From positions 1,302,001 through 1,366,000 of the forward strand of contig OZ251487.1 in NCBI GenBank assembly GCA_965242685.1: 64,000 nucleotides of DNA, given 5' to 3'. The notes under the pieces are model-generated. The model was not told the DNA's origin, did not search any database, and worked only from the letters and a program-made list of their open reading frames with translations. A program made the translations under genes and the position numbers. This DNA comes from G965215055 sp965242685. Lineage in GTDB: Bacteria; Pseudomonadota; Gammaproteobacteria; UBA4575. Below, one piece after another: positions 18,533 to 26,791 of the stretch (position 1 is its first letter; each line of letters opens with the position of its first letter).

Positions 18533-20418
18533 ACCCCCAATGCACGCCTTCTTTTGTTGCTTCTCAAAATGTAAAGGGCAAGCACCAGTATTGAAATGAT
18601 GAGCGGTACCAAACCGATATTGATAAACTTCAGTTTTGTACCAAGCCTTTCAATATCAAGATCAAGGTTATATCTGACCTGCCTCAGCTGCTTACGGACC
18701 TTAAACTTTTCTTGTTGAAATTTCCGGATTTCAGCCTCCTGTTCGGGAGACAACGCCAAATCACTGCTGCCTTCGCGTTGTTTTTGCAGCTGTACCAGTT
18801 TTTGCTCGGTCTCCTCCAATCTGGCCTGAAGCGATTGCTCCGTTGCACGGAATTTTCGATCGGCAGCGAGGCGTAATTCCTGCACACGCACGAATGGCTG
18901 TGACGAAGTCTCGCGCCCCCGAATACCTATCAGGTCTGAACTACCCGCCAAATTATCGACCGCATTAATTATCAAGTCGTCGTTATCCGCCCAAGCATTA
19001 AAAAGTTGCTGCCCGAAAAAATCCTGAACCTGAACCCACATGCGGTCGCTCAGAATGTCGGTATCTGCAACAACGATCAGATTGGCATCCTCTATGTTTG
19101 TAAGATGGTTGTACTCAAGGGAACCTTCTTCTTCCACGGTCACCGGGCTGCCATCCGGAAAGGCAGAATCAAGTCTTCCTTGTATACGACCCATAAACGT
19201 GTACCGTTCTTGTGTCGACTTGAAGTTGTCACTTAACTGACCGAGGTCGGGGAGAAAACGAAACTGTGCGGCATCCATGAGCATCGCATCATCGCTTGAA
19301 GTAAAGATGGGGATAATGCGAGTACTGGTTTCCACTTTGGCCTTAATATGGCCCGCCATACCCACGCTGACGAGTTCAATCTCCGAGACAATGATGTCCT
19401 CGACATTGATATCTCCCCGGCTTATGCCCAGCAAGGCATAATGCCTTGACTCTCCCCGCTGCCCCCCACCTACTGTAAGTGCATACCTGCGATCCAAAAC
19501 CACTTCGGCTGGATCATACTCTATCCCCCAAGCATCAAATAGCAGGGCTACATTCGAGCTACGCCCGCCCGCCACTTCAAGAGGTGAATTTTGCTCGCGC
19601 ACGGGAATGTCAATTTCAGAGTGCGGGTCAACAAAAAATATTACCTTACCGCCCCGCATGACAAATTGATCAATTGCATACAAAGCAGAATCTGCAAGGT
19701 TCTTCGGATGCACGACCATCAAGATATCTATTTCTTCACCAATCTGTTTGGCAGTGACGTCCAACTGTCTCAGTTCAAACAATTGCCTGAGCTGGGATAT
19801 GATAGCCCATTCTCTTGTCATTTGTGTGGTTTCGATGTCAAAACCACCAAACATGGGAAGTTGAGTAATAACACCCACAACGATCTTTTGTGGGTTTGCA
19901 AGCGTGTAGATCAGTTTGGTAACGTCATATTCAAGAAATTGCTCGCGCTGTGGTTGTAAAAACCCGATTATTTCGGTATCTCCCACGGCATTGCTTGCCA
20001 CCAGACCAAAATAGATGCTTTTGCCGGTACTGCCGATCGGTACCGCCTGCAGGCCCGCGGAAGCTGCTTGATCTTCTTCTTCAGAGTAGGGTACCGGGTC
20101 CACTACATTAAGTACGATGCTTCCCTTTGACAACTGCGCATATTCGCGCAAAAGCTCTTTCACTCTGGCCGCATAGGTACGCAACATCGGCATCCCTTCA
20201 CTGGCTTTATCCGAATAAAACAGATACACGGTAATCGGCTCGTCAATGCCGGCAATGACGTTTCGCGTCCCCTTGGTAAGGGTATACAACCCATTTGTGG
20301 TCAAATCGGCGCGCACGCCCGTAAGCAGTACGTTACTCGCCATGTTTATCACCAGGAACAAAACGGCAAGCACTAGCAAACCGATGAACGTTACTGATTT
20401 TCCTCCCGTCGTCATCAT
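18529..20418 (-). CDS. GldG-like ABC transporter auxiliary protein
   Basis: A 629-residue protein with an N-terminal TM (about residues 9-28), a large extracytoplasmic GldG/IFT52-type domain (TLTKGTRNVIAGIDEPITVYLF; FVMRGGKVIFFVDPHSE), a coiled coil near residues 545-600 rich in Glu/Gln/Lys, and a C-terminal TM with a basic tail. It is named after the gliding-motility protein GldG, but homologues with this layout are common in non-gliding proteobacteria. It starts 4 bp after the permease stop in the same operon. Confidence 0.8.
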   Translation of the reverse strand: MMTTGGKSVTFIGLLVLAVLFLVINMASNVLLTGVRADLTTNGLYTLTKGTRNVIAGIDEPITVYLFYSDKASEGMPMLRTYAARVKELLREYAQLSKGSIVLNVVDPVPYSEEEDQAASAGLQAVPIGSTGKSIYFGLVASNAVGDTEIIGFLQPQREQFLEYDVTKLIYTLANPQKIVVGVITQLPMFGGFDIETTQMTREWAIISQLRQLFELRQLDVTAKQIGEEIDILMVVHPKNLADSALYAIDQFVMRGGKVIFFVDPHSEIDIPVREQNSPLEVAGGRSSNVALLFDAWGIEYDPAEVVLDRRYALTVGGGQRGESRHYALLGISRGDINVEDIIVSEIELVSVGMAGHIKAKVETSTRIIPIFTSSDDAMLMDAAQFRFLPDLGQLSDNFKSTQERYTFMGRIQGRLDSAFPDGSPVTVEEEGSLEYNHLTNIEDANLIVVADTDILSDRMWVQVQDFFGQQLFNAWADNDDLIINAVDNLAGSSDLIGIRGRETSSQPFVRVQELRLAADRKFRATEQSLQARLEETEQKLVQLQKQREGSSDLALSPEQEAEIRKFQQEKFKVRKQLRQVRYNLDLDIERLGTKLKFINIGLVPLIISILVLALYILRSNKRRRALGV

Positions 20419-20422
20419 TCGC

Positions 20423-21157
20423 CTAATCAGATTTTTTTATCTCAACGATCAAGGCGTTGGCATACAGCCAAAAGCCAATCAGGGTAACGAAATAAACTAC
20501 GTCACGTAAATCAATAACACCTTTGGAGATGGAGGCAAAGTGAGTCAAAAAGCTTAATGAAGAAATGGAGTCAATGACATTTTGTGGCACCCAAAGCCTA
20601 AAAAAACTCAAAACCAACGAAGACCCCGCCAACAAAAAGAGAAAGCAGACGGCGACGGTAATGACAAATGCGATGACCTGGTTTTTGGTGGTTGCGGAAA
20701 TACACGCACCTATAGCCAGAAATCCGCCGGCCATCAGCGCACTACCAATATAGGTAGCAAAAATAACCCCATTGTCGGGGTTACCCAGATAATTCACCGT
20801 AATCCAGATCGGGAAGGTTAATGACAAGGCGATGCCTATAAACGTCCAAGCTGCCAGATATTTTCCGATCACGGCCTGGCCGACCGATACCGGCAACGTC
20901 ATCAACAATTCGATACTGCCGGTTTTGCGCTCTTCGGCCCACAATCGCATGGCAATGGCCGGCACGAGAAACAGATAGAGCCATGGATGTAATTGAAAAA
21001 AAGGTACCAAATCCGCTTGTTCACGTTCATAGTAGTTGCCGAGATAAAAGGTCAGCGCACCACTCATAATGAGAAAAATAACAATGAATACGTAAGCGAT
21101 CGGCGTTGCAAAATAGCTGCCCAATTCACGTTTGAAAATGGTGATGATATTTTTCAT
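20423..21157 (-). CDS. ABC-2 type transporter permease (GldF-like)
   Basis: A 244-residue protein with six TM segments. The N-terminus FKRELGSYFATPIAYVFI matches the ABC-2/GldF permease family, as do RLWAEERKTGSIELLMTLP and the final FVTLIGFWLYANAL. It overlaps the ATPase gene by 4 bp. The substrate is not known; the family association is with cell-surface export. Confidence 0.85.
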   Translation of the reverse strand: MKNIITIFKRELGSYFATPIAYVFIVIFLIMSGALTFYLGNYYEREQADLVPFFQLHPWLYLFLVPAIAMRLWAEERKTGSIELLMTLPVSVGQAVIGKYLAAWTFIGIALSLTFPIWITVNYLGNPDNGVIFATYIGSALMAGGFLAIGACISATTKNQVIAFVITVAVCFLFLLAGSSLVLSFFRLWVPQNVIDSISSLSFLTHFASISKGVIDLRDVVYFVTLIGFWLYANALIVEIKKSD

Positions 21158-21876
21158 GCCAGCGTGGAGGCGGTGATTTCACGGAATCTGCTATCCAGCG
21201 TGTTGTCCGAAGACTTGTTTCGATGTCCGTCAGGGGTGTCATCGGCCAGGATTTTCCCGTCGGCAATGATAATTGCGCGCGTGCAAATCGCATCCACTTC
21301 ACCAAGTATATGGGTTGATATGACGATAACCTTCCGTGATGCAATATTTTTAATAAGTCCCCTCACCTCATGTTTCTGATTCGGATCCAGACCATCGGTG
21401 GGTTCGTCCAATATCAATACTTGTGGATCATGGATAATTGCCTGCGCCAATCCCACTCTCCTCTTGAAGCCTTTTGACAAGGTTTCAATGGGCTGGTCCA
21501 GCACTCCATCCAAATGTAAAAGCTCAATGACTCTTTCCTTACGTTCAACTTTTTTCAGACCTGTCAACCCACGGACTCGCGAGATAAACTCAAGGTATTG
21601 CAACGGCGTCATCTCACCATAACTCGGCGCCCCTTCAGGTAGGTAACCTATACACTTCTTGGCATCAACGGGCTGCTTGATCACATTGAAACCACAAACG
21701 CTTATGTCGCCCGAGGTAGGAGTCAAAAACCCGGTTATCATCTTCATGGTGGTGGATTTTCCCGCACCATTCGGCCCCAAAAAGCCGAGCACCTCACCGG
21801 GACTTACGGAAAAAGATAGGTTATCGACTGCGACCAGATGGCCAAATTTCTTGTGCAGCTGCTCTATTTTTATCAT
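21154..21876 (-). CDS. ABC transporter ATP-binding protein (GldA-like)
   Basis: A 240-residue cytoplasmic ATPase. Motifs in order are Walker A GPNGAGKST, the family segment GYLPEGAPSYGEMTPLQYLEF, signature LSKGFKRRVGLAQA (LSKG in place of LSGG, usual in this subfamily), Walker B VLILDEPTDGLDPNQ and a switch histidine in ISTHI. It is the first gene of a four-gene operon with permease, GldG-like and DUF4340 proteins. About the last 25 residues after ADDTPD are poorly conserved and serine/threonine-rich. Confidence 0.88.
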   Translation of the reverse strand: MIKIEQLHKKFGHLVAVDNLSFSVSPGEVLGFLGPNGAGKSTTMKMITGFLTPTSGDISVCGFNVIKQPVDAKKCIGYLPEGAPSYGEMTPLQYLEFISRVRGLTGLKKVERKERVIELLHLDGVLDQPIETLSKGFKRRVGLAQAIIHDPQVLILDEPTDGLDPNQKHEVRGLIKNIASRKVIVISTHILGEVDAICTRAIIIADGKILADDTPDGHRNKSSDNTLDSRFREITASTLA

Positions 21877-21958
21877 GCTGTATCAGGTAGCTTTTTCTCT
21901 TGGTTTTGACGGCGGAATGCTACTAAAAATTCAATATTTTTTTCAAGGGCCAGTGCAA

Positions 21959-22585
21959 CTACTTCAACCATTTCTGCCGTAGCTCGGTCTTCAGCTCTCT
22001 AAATTGCAACAATGCAATCATTGGGATCGCGGAACGTATTACTCCCGTAGCAAGCATCCCGATAGCCTGTTGCGACGACACCACTTTTACTCGTATGTCT
22101 TCACCTTCATGCTCGACTCCACATACACCACCGAGGTCTACAGTGCTGGTTTTTCCGATATAGACGTGTACAACCTCGGCAAACCCGCCGGGCGATGGAA
22201 AAAATGACGAGGCGTGATACAAGGCTTCCAACCTACAATTTGCCTCTTCCATAGATTCACGACGGGCAACATCCTCCAAACCTTCGCCCGGCTCAACCAG
22301 GCCGGCAATAATCTCAACAAGCCAGGGAGTATGCTCCCGTTCAAGTGCACCGATTCGGAACTGTTCAACCAATACCACCTCATCTCGACGGGGATCATAC
22401 GGCAATACGGCGACGGCGTCTTGTCTCGTTACTCGTTCACGGACCAGGTCGCCGCTAAAATTTCCGGAAAAAAGTTCATGCTGCAATACGATCCTATCAA
22501 CCTTGAAATGCCCGTCATAGACGCGCATGCATTGTCTGATTTTCCAATCCATGATACTTGGAAGCAAGGGACGCACTACATACAA
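21959..22585 (-). CDS. nudF: ADP-ribose pyrophosphatase (Nudix)
   Basis: Hydrolyses ADP-ribose to AMP and ribose 5-phosphate. The 208-residue protein carries the Nudix box from about residue 95: GLVEPGEGLEDVARRESMEE, fitting GX5EX7REUXEE. The conserved final Gly of the box is replaced by Ala in EEANC, as in other NudF proteins. The N-terminal domain-swap segment QHELFSGNFS and the proline-containing SFFPSPGGF loop are ADP-ribose pyrophosphatase features. Confidence 0.9.
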   Translation of the reverse strand: MYVVRPLLPSIMDWKIRQCMRVYDGHFKVDRIVLQHELFSGNFSGDLVRERVTRQDAVAVLPYDPRRDEVVLVEQFRIGALEREHTPWLVEIIAGLVEPGEGLEDVARRESMEEANCRLEALYHASSFFPSPGGFAEVVHVYIGKTSTVDLGGVCGVEHEGEDIRVKVVSSQQAIGMLATGVIRSAIPMIALLQFRELKTELRQKWLK

Positions 22586-22612
22586 AAGTTATCAGACGTT
22601 CGGTTTGAAAAT

Positions 22613-23746
22613 CTATTTTTTTTCAAGCAGGAACAGGAATTCACGGTTCGGTCGTTCCACGTCCTTTGACCACTCATGCGTCCATCGCATGTTTGCCATG
22701 ACGTTTCTCCTGTATTCAATCTCCACCACTTCAAGGAGTTTTCCATTATTCCTTATGACTTCATGCAACTCCCCGGCCGTCGCCCGTCCACCGGAACTGT
22801 AGGACAAAATAATCCAGCGCGCCGACGTTGCCTGAATCAGCCTTTCTATTGCCTCTACCGCAATAAAACGGCCATCGGTGTTGCACCGAAACTCCTCGAA
22901 CACGGAAGCGACCATCTTGTCAGAGGTATCCCTACGTCGATTGGCTTTGCCGAAAAGAGGCGGCTTATCGAACAGACAGATACTTGTCCATAGATGATAG
23001 TATGCAGCATAACGTACCCGTGAAGGTGGCATTTTCTCATTGTTTGACCCGTAAGGGGGATCAAAGTAAGCCAAATCAACCGACACGGTGGGCACAAGAT
23101 CAAAAATATCCTGTTGGAATACCCGATGTTCCCCTGATGATGGTAAGGTATCAGGTACCTTAAGATGCAGCTTTTTGTAAGAGCGGGGCGACCAGTCCCT
23201 GAGATAAGCCGCAAAATGACCAAGGCTGCTGTCCACCCGATCCAGCGCAAGCATTAGACTCGTCAGTGCCACGGCTTTGTCTACAGGACCAAGGGCTAGT
23301 GTATCAATCTCCTGCCGTATTGCATCCAGTTTGCGGGTGTTGTGTATTTGCCAAGGCACCTTGCGTCCACCCTTCTGCACCGCACTACCCCCGTTTGCGT
23401 GACCGCCATAATGTTCCGTAAACCAGCCGTCAACGGGAGAAAGAGAATTGAGATGGTCAATAAGGGGTTGGTAAACATCCCTTTCTTTGCAATTGAGCAG
23501 ATAACACTTACCAAAAACCTCCGACCACACGGCAATATCATTACACACTACCGTATAACCAAGTCTACTCAATGCCTGTGATACCCGGGTAGTCCCTGAA
23601 AACCCATCCAGGATGGTCTTTGCATCTACCCTTCTGACAAGCTCCAGTATGTACGGAATGAGTTTTAACTTGGAACCCGCATACTTGACACCCTCCGTGG
23701 ACGGGACATCCACAGTGATACCGTCAAAAAGCGGGGCCGCCTGCAT
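22613..23746 (-). CDS. D12-class adenine-N6 DNA methyltransferase
   Basis: A 377-residue methyltransferase. Motif I for AdoMet binding is ILDGFSGTTRVSQALSRLGY near residues 47-66, and catalytic motif IV is AYFDPPYGSNN near residue 230, together typical of D12 (Dam-like) enzymes. It starts 2 bp after the stop of a 104-residue unknown gene. No restriction endonuclease is recognised nearby, so it is either a solitary methyltransferase or part of a small unrecognised restriction-modification unit. The recognition sequence cannot be told. Confidence 0.85.
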   Translation of the reverse strand: MQAAPLFDGITVDVPSTEGVKYAGSKLKLIPYILELVRRVDAKTILDGFSGTTRVSQALSRLGYTVVCNDIAVWSEVFGKCYLLNCKERDVYQPLIDHLNSLSPVDGWFTEHYGGHANGGSAVQKGGRKVPWQIHNTRKLDAIRQEIDTLALGPVDKAVALTSLMLALDRVDSSLGHFAAYLRDWSPRSYKKLHLKVPDTLPSSGEHRVFQQDIFDLVPTVSVDLAYFDPPYGSNNEKMPPSRVRYAAYYHLWTSICLFDKPPLFGKANRRRDTSDKMVASVFEEFRCNTDGRFIAVEAIERLIQATSARWIILSYSSGGRATAGELHEVIRNNGKLLEVVEIEYRRNVMANMRWTHEWSKDVERPNREFLFLLEKK

Positions 23747-23748
23747 CC

Positions 23749-24063
23749 TTACCCCATCTTTATGTTTGCCCTTTGTTTGAGCAGGGAAATGTCTTCTTTA
23801 ATCTTTTCAAGCGCATGTTTATGCCCTGCTTCTGAAGATACCAGCGCATGGGAAAATAGCTTCACAAGAAGTTGGTTGTGCGCATAGCTTATCCACCCTC
23901 CCGTAACACTGTCAAAATACTTCAGCCCATTTCTAGTGTGAGTCCACAGGCCGCGTTGAAGTGCGTTTGCGGTAGCGTTCCCATAACGCACTTCACATAT
24001 ATAATCATCGTTTACATCATAAAAACGATATACAGGGTGTTTCCTGTTCCCCGTCCCCTTCAT
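23749..24063 (-). CDS. Unknown protein paired with the DNA methyltransferase
   Basis: A 104-residue basic protein with no family that I recognise. It begins with an aromatic, charged N-terminal half (HPVYRFYDVNDDYICEVRYG) likely to be beta-rich, followed by a helical C-terminal half ending in KIKEDISLLKQRANIKMG. Its stop is 2 bp before the methyltransferase start, so the two are co-translated. It could be a specificity or control factor, a shortened nuclease, or unrelated. It lacks an obvious PD-(D/E)xK, HNH or GIY-YIG motif. Confidence 0.6.
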   Translation of the reverse strand: MKGTGNRKHPVYRFYDVNDDYICEVRYGNATANALQRGLWTHTRNGLKYFDSVTGGWISYAHNQLLVKLFSHALVSSEAGHKHALEKIKEDISLLKQRANIKMG

Positions 24064-24166
24064 TGTGGATTGAACAGACGGCAGAAATTAGACCAAAATT
24101 GAAAATGGTATCCAGATTGACGTTCAGACTTTCAGGCGAACTTATCCACAAGCCAATGTAACGCCG

Positions 24167-24562
24167 TCAGTTATCTATCGTAATCCACTGTATCAACGTC
24201 AGCCCAAACCCACCGCTCACCGCGCGCAGAAATAAATACCCTCCCACCGCTAGAAGGAAGTACCACCATTCCGCCCCCTCAAGCTCAACCAACCCTACCC
24301 ACATCAGCGCCCCGCCCCACAGCGAAAAAAGTAGATTAGCCTTAAAGAAAAATCTGTGTAGGGATAGACTACTGTAAGGCCCGAAAAAAAAAAGAAAGAA
24401 GGGGTTGTACAGAAAGGCCGCCGCCCCGGAGATGCCCCACACCTGCCAGAACGATGAAGTGTTCGTGTACCAGATGAACAGGGAAACGACAATACCGACA
24501 ATAGCGACAATCAGCCTGAAAAGGACTGGGATCCTCGCATAGGTGGCGTACGGCGGTATCAA
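24167..24562 (-). CDS. Small membrane protein, possibly DUF6804-like
   Basis: A 131-residue hydrophobic protein with about four TM segments (roughly 10-30, 37-58, 68-85, 92-115). A central AAFLYNPFFLFFF resembles the FNP turn of DUF6804-like small membrane proteins, but the assignment is weak. Upstream sequence at about 24600-24640 contains an imperfect second copy of its N-terminal coding stretch, suggesting a decayed partial duplication. Confidence 0.5.
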   Translation of the reverse strand: MIPPYATYARIPVLFRLIVAIVGIVVSLFIWYTNTSSFWQVWGISGAAAFLYNPFFLFFFGPYSSLSLHRFFFKANLLFSLWGGALMWVGLVELEGAEWWYFLLAVGGYLFLRAVSGGFGLTLIQWITIDN

Positions 24563-24838
24563 GTAAAGATAGGTCTTAGTTATAGATAGGTGATTGATAG
24601 CCGTGTTGGTAAGTGCCCGTGTACCAGGTGAACAGGAGAATGTAGGCTTTGTATATCACTTTGTACGGGTTGCGTGACGCCATGCCCTTAAACGGACTGT
24701 TTTGTTTGTTTTCCAATTCTGTCAAACTTTTTGGTGGTTTTTGTATCTGATTCTCTGTAATCAAAAACAGCCGGAACAAAGATTGCCTACACGTTCGTCC
24801 TTTGCGCAAAGGGGACGGGACGCGAAGGACGGTTAAAA
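24563..24838. other. 276-bp spacer with a degenerate partial duplication
   Basis: Between dcd and the small membrane protein gene. On the minus strand near 24640-24605 the sequence resembles the start of the neighbouring membrane gene: both can be read as a hydrophobic stretch with LF-T/I-WYT. A 77-codon open frame (24576-24809) spans it but has no recognisable family. No tRNA, terminator or clear promoter is seen. Confidence 0.4.
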
Positions 24839-25405
24839 CTATGCTTTGGGAAGGGTAACCCCGGTCTGCCCTTGATACTTCCCCTTACGATCTTTATAAG
24901 AAGTCTCGCAAACTTCATCGGCCTCAAAAAACAGCATCTGTGCAATGCCTTCGTTGGCATAAATTTTCGCCGGTAGCGGCGTCGAATTGGAAATTTCAAT
25001 CGTCACGTGTCCTTCCCATTCAGGCTCCAGTGGCGTGACGTTGATGATGATCCCGCAACGCGCATATGTTGACTTACCCACACAAACCGTCAGCACCGAG
25101 CGTGGAATACGAAAGTACTCCACCGTGCTTGCGAGCACAAAGGAGTTGGGAGGAATTACGCACTCGTCGGCCTTGAGGCCAACAAAACCACCTTCATCAA
25201 AACTTTTCGGGTCAACAATGGCGGAATTGATATTGGTAAAAATCTTGAATTCATCCGCACAGCGCACATCGTAGCCGTAACTGGACGTACCGTAAGAAAT
25301 CATGCGGCCATGGCGATTGGCACGTACCTGATTCGCTTCAAACGGTTCTATCATACCATCCTGCTCTGCCCGTTCACGGATCCAGTGATCTGACTTGATC
25401 GTCAT
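24839..25405 (-). CDS. dcd: dCTP deaminase
   Basis: Deaminates dCTP to dUTP for thymidylate supply. The 188-residue protein has the family blocks SYGTSSYGYDVRCADEF, PPNSFVLASTVEYFRIPR, GKSTYARCGI and VTPLEPEWEGHVTIEISN. The catalytic Glu lies in the last. NEGIAQMLFF and GKYQGQTGVTLP close the trimer active site. It is downstream of mrp with 109 bp between, the classical gammaproteobacterial dcd-mrp neighbourhood. Confidence 0.96.
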   Translation of the reverse strand: MTIKSDHWIRERAEQDGMIEPFEANQVRANRHGRMISYGTSSYGYDVRCADEFKIFTNINSAIVDPKSFDEGGFVGLKADECVIPPNSFVLASTVEYFRIPRSVLTVCVGKSTYARCGIIINVTPLEPEWEGHVTIEISNSTPLPAKIYANEGIAQMLFFEADEVCETSYKDRKGKYQGQTGVTLPKA

Positions 25406-25514
25406 ACGAGGTAAGCCTGTCTGGGAAAACTTCTCATCCCTGTAAAGGGGCGTTAAACCTGCTGGCTGCCAAAATTTTTAGCATCATCCTCAAGTGTCGT
25501 TGCCGTTCCAGGCA

Positions 25515-26603
25515 TTACGTGTTCTGGATAACGATCTTGGGAAACTTGGCGCTGTAGTCCTTGCTCTGTGCCGCAAGTTTGGCCGCCGCCTTACGCGCAA
25601 TCTCACGATAGATCTCGGCAACCCGACCCTCCGGCACCGCCACAACCGTCGGGTTACCGCCGTCCACCTGTTGCCGAATGTGAATATCGAGCGGCAGGGC
25701 ACCCAACACCTCAACGCCCGATTCTTCGGCCATACGCTGACCACCACCCTGACCGAAGATGGGTTCCTCGTGACCGCATTTACTGCAAACGTGAATGCTC
25801 ATGTTTTCCACAATTCCCAGTACGGGCACTTCGACTTTTTCAAACATCTTTAAGCCTTTACGCGCATCAAGGAGAGCGATATCCTGAGGAGTGGTTACGA
25901 TAATCGCGCCGGTCACCGGTATCTTTTGCGCAAGCGTCAACTGCACGTCGCCGGTACCCGGCGGCAGATCAACCACCAGGTAGTCAAGTTTGCGCCAACG
26001 TGTATCATTCAACAATTGCTCCAGTGCCTGGGTTACCATGGGGCCACGCCAGATCATTGGGGTTTCTTCATCGATCAAAAAACCGATTGACATTGCCTGT
26101 AGACCGTGCGCTTGCATCGGCTCCAGGCTTTTGCCATCGCTTGATTCAGGCTGCCCGCTGACACCGAGCATTCGTGGCTGACTGGGGCCATAGATATCGG
26201 CATCCAACATACCCACGATCGCCCCTTCCATTGATAACGCCAATGCAAGGTTGACCGCCGTGGTGGATTTGCCTACTCCTCCTTTACCAGAGGCAACGGC
26301 AATGACGTTTTTAATATTCTCCAGAGGTTTGAGGCTTTTTTGTACGGTGTGTGCCTCAATCTGCCAACCTACGTCGGCAGTAACGTGCGCCGCGCCGGCG
26401 GCAAGTAATTTTTCCTCAATCTCCTTGGCAATCGTCTCGACCATTCCCTTGGCGGGGTAACCGAACTTCACGTTGACGTTCACCCTGTCACCCTCTATGT
26501 CGATGTCTTTCACAGTATTGGCGGCAACCAGGTTCTTACCGATATAGACATCCTGAATCTGTTTAAGTGTGGTTTCTACCGTTTCTTTGCTAAGTTCGGT
26601 CAT
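25515..26603 (-). CDS. mrp: Iron-sulfur cluster carrier Mrp/ApbC
   Basis: A cytoplasmic P-loop Fe-S cluster carrier. The 362-residue protein has an N-terminal DUF59/MIP18-like domain (residues 1-90), then a deviant Walker A ASGKGGVGKSTTAVNLALAL, Walker B and LVVDLPPGTGD. The cluster-binding CSKCGHEEPIFG is near residue 275. Full family length. It normally sits beside metG, with the two divergently transcribed; here two membrane glycosyltransferase genes lie between them. Confidence 0.95.
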   Translation of the reverse strand: MTELSKETVETTLKQIQDVYIGKNLVAANTVKDIDIEGDRVNVNVKFGYPAKGMVETIAKEIEEKLLAAGAAHVTADVGWQIEAHTVQKSLKPLENIKNVIAVASGKGGVGKSTTAVNLALALSMEGAIVGMLDADIYGPSQPRMLGVSGQPESSDGKSLEPMQAHGLQAMSIGFLIDEETPMIWRGPMVTQALEQLLNDTRWRKLDYLVVDLPPGTGDVQLTLAQKIPVTGAIIVTTPQDIALLDARKGLKMFEKVEVPVLGIVENMSIHVCSKCGHEEPIFGQGGGQRMAEESGVEVLGALPLDIHIRQQVDGGNPTVVAVPEGRVAEIYREIARKAAAKLAAQSKDYSAKFPKIVIQNT

Positions 26604-26791
26604 GCGTATCGTTCTCCCCAGAATGTAATCAACTCACGAGTAAAAGGGAGTCTACTATATCACGCCGGTATCGGTGTAAAAGATGTTGGAGAAAGGCAAA
26701 AAGCAGTAGTGTATTTTTAATCCAAGTCGCCGTCCAACCCGGTAATCGCCTCGAACTGTTCTATTGAGTGGACAATACCCCAAACTGGTCG

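Noticed and set aside
17486..21876. Gliding motility system
   Set aside because: Only GldA/F/G-like ABC parts and DUF4340 are present; these are common in non-gliding bacteria and no other gld genes are seen.
24576..24809. 77-codon open frame before the small membrane protein
   Set aside because: Composition looks random apart from the short duplicated stretch; treated as a decayed region rather than a gene.
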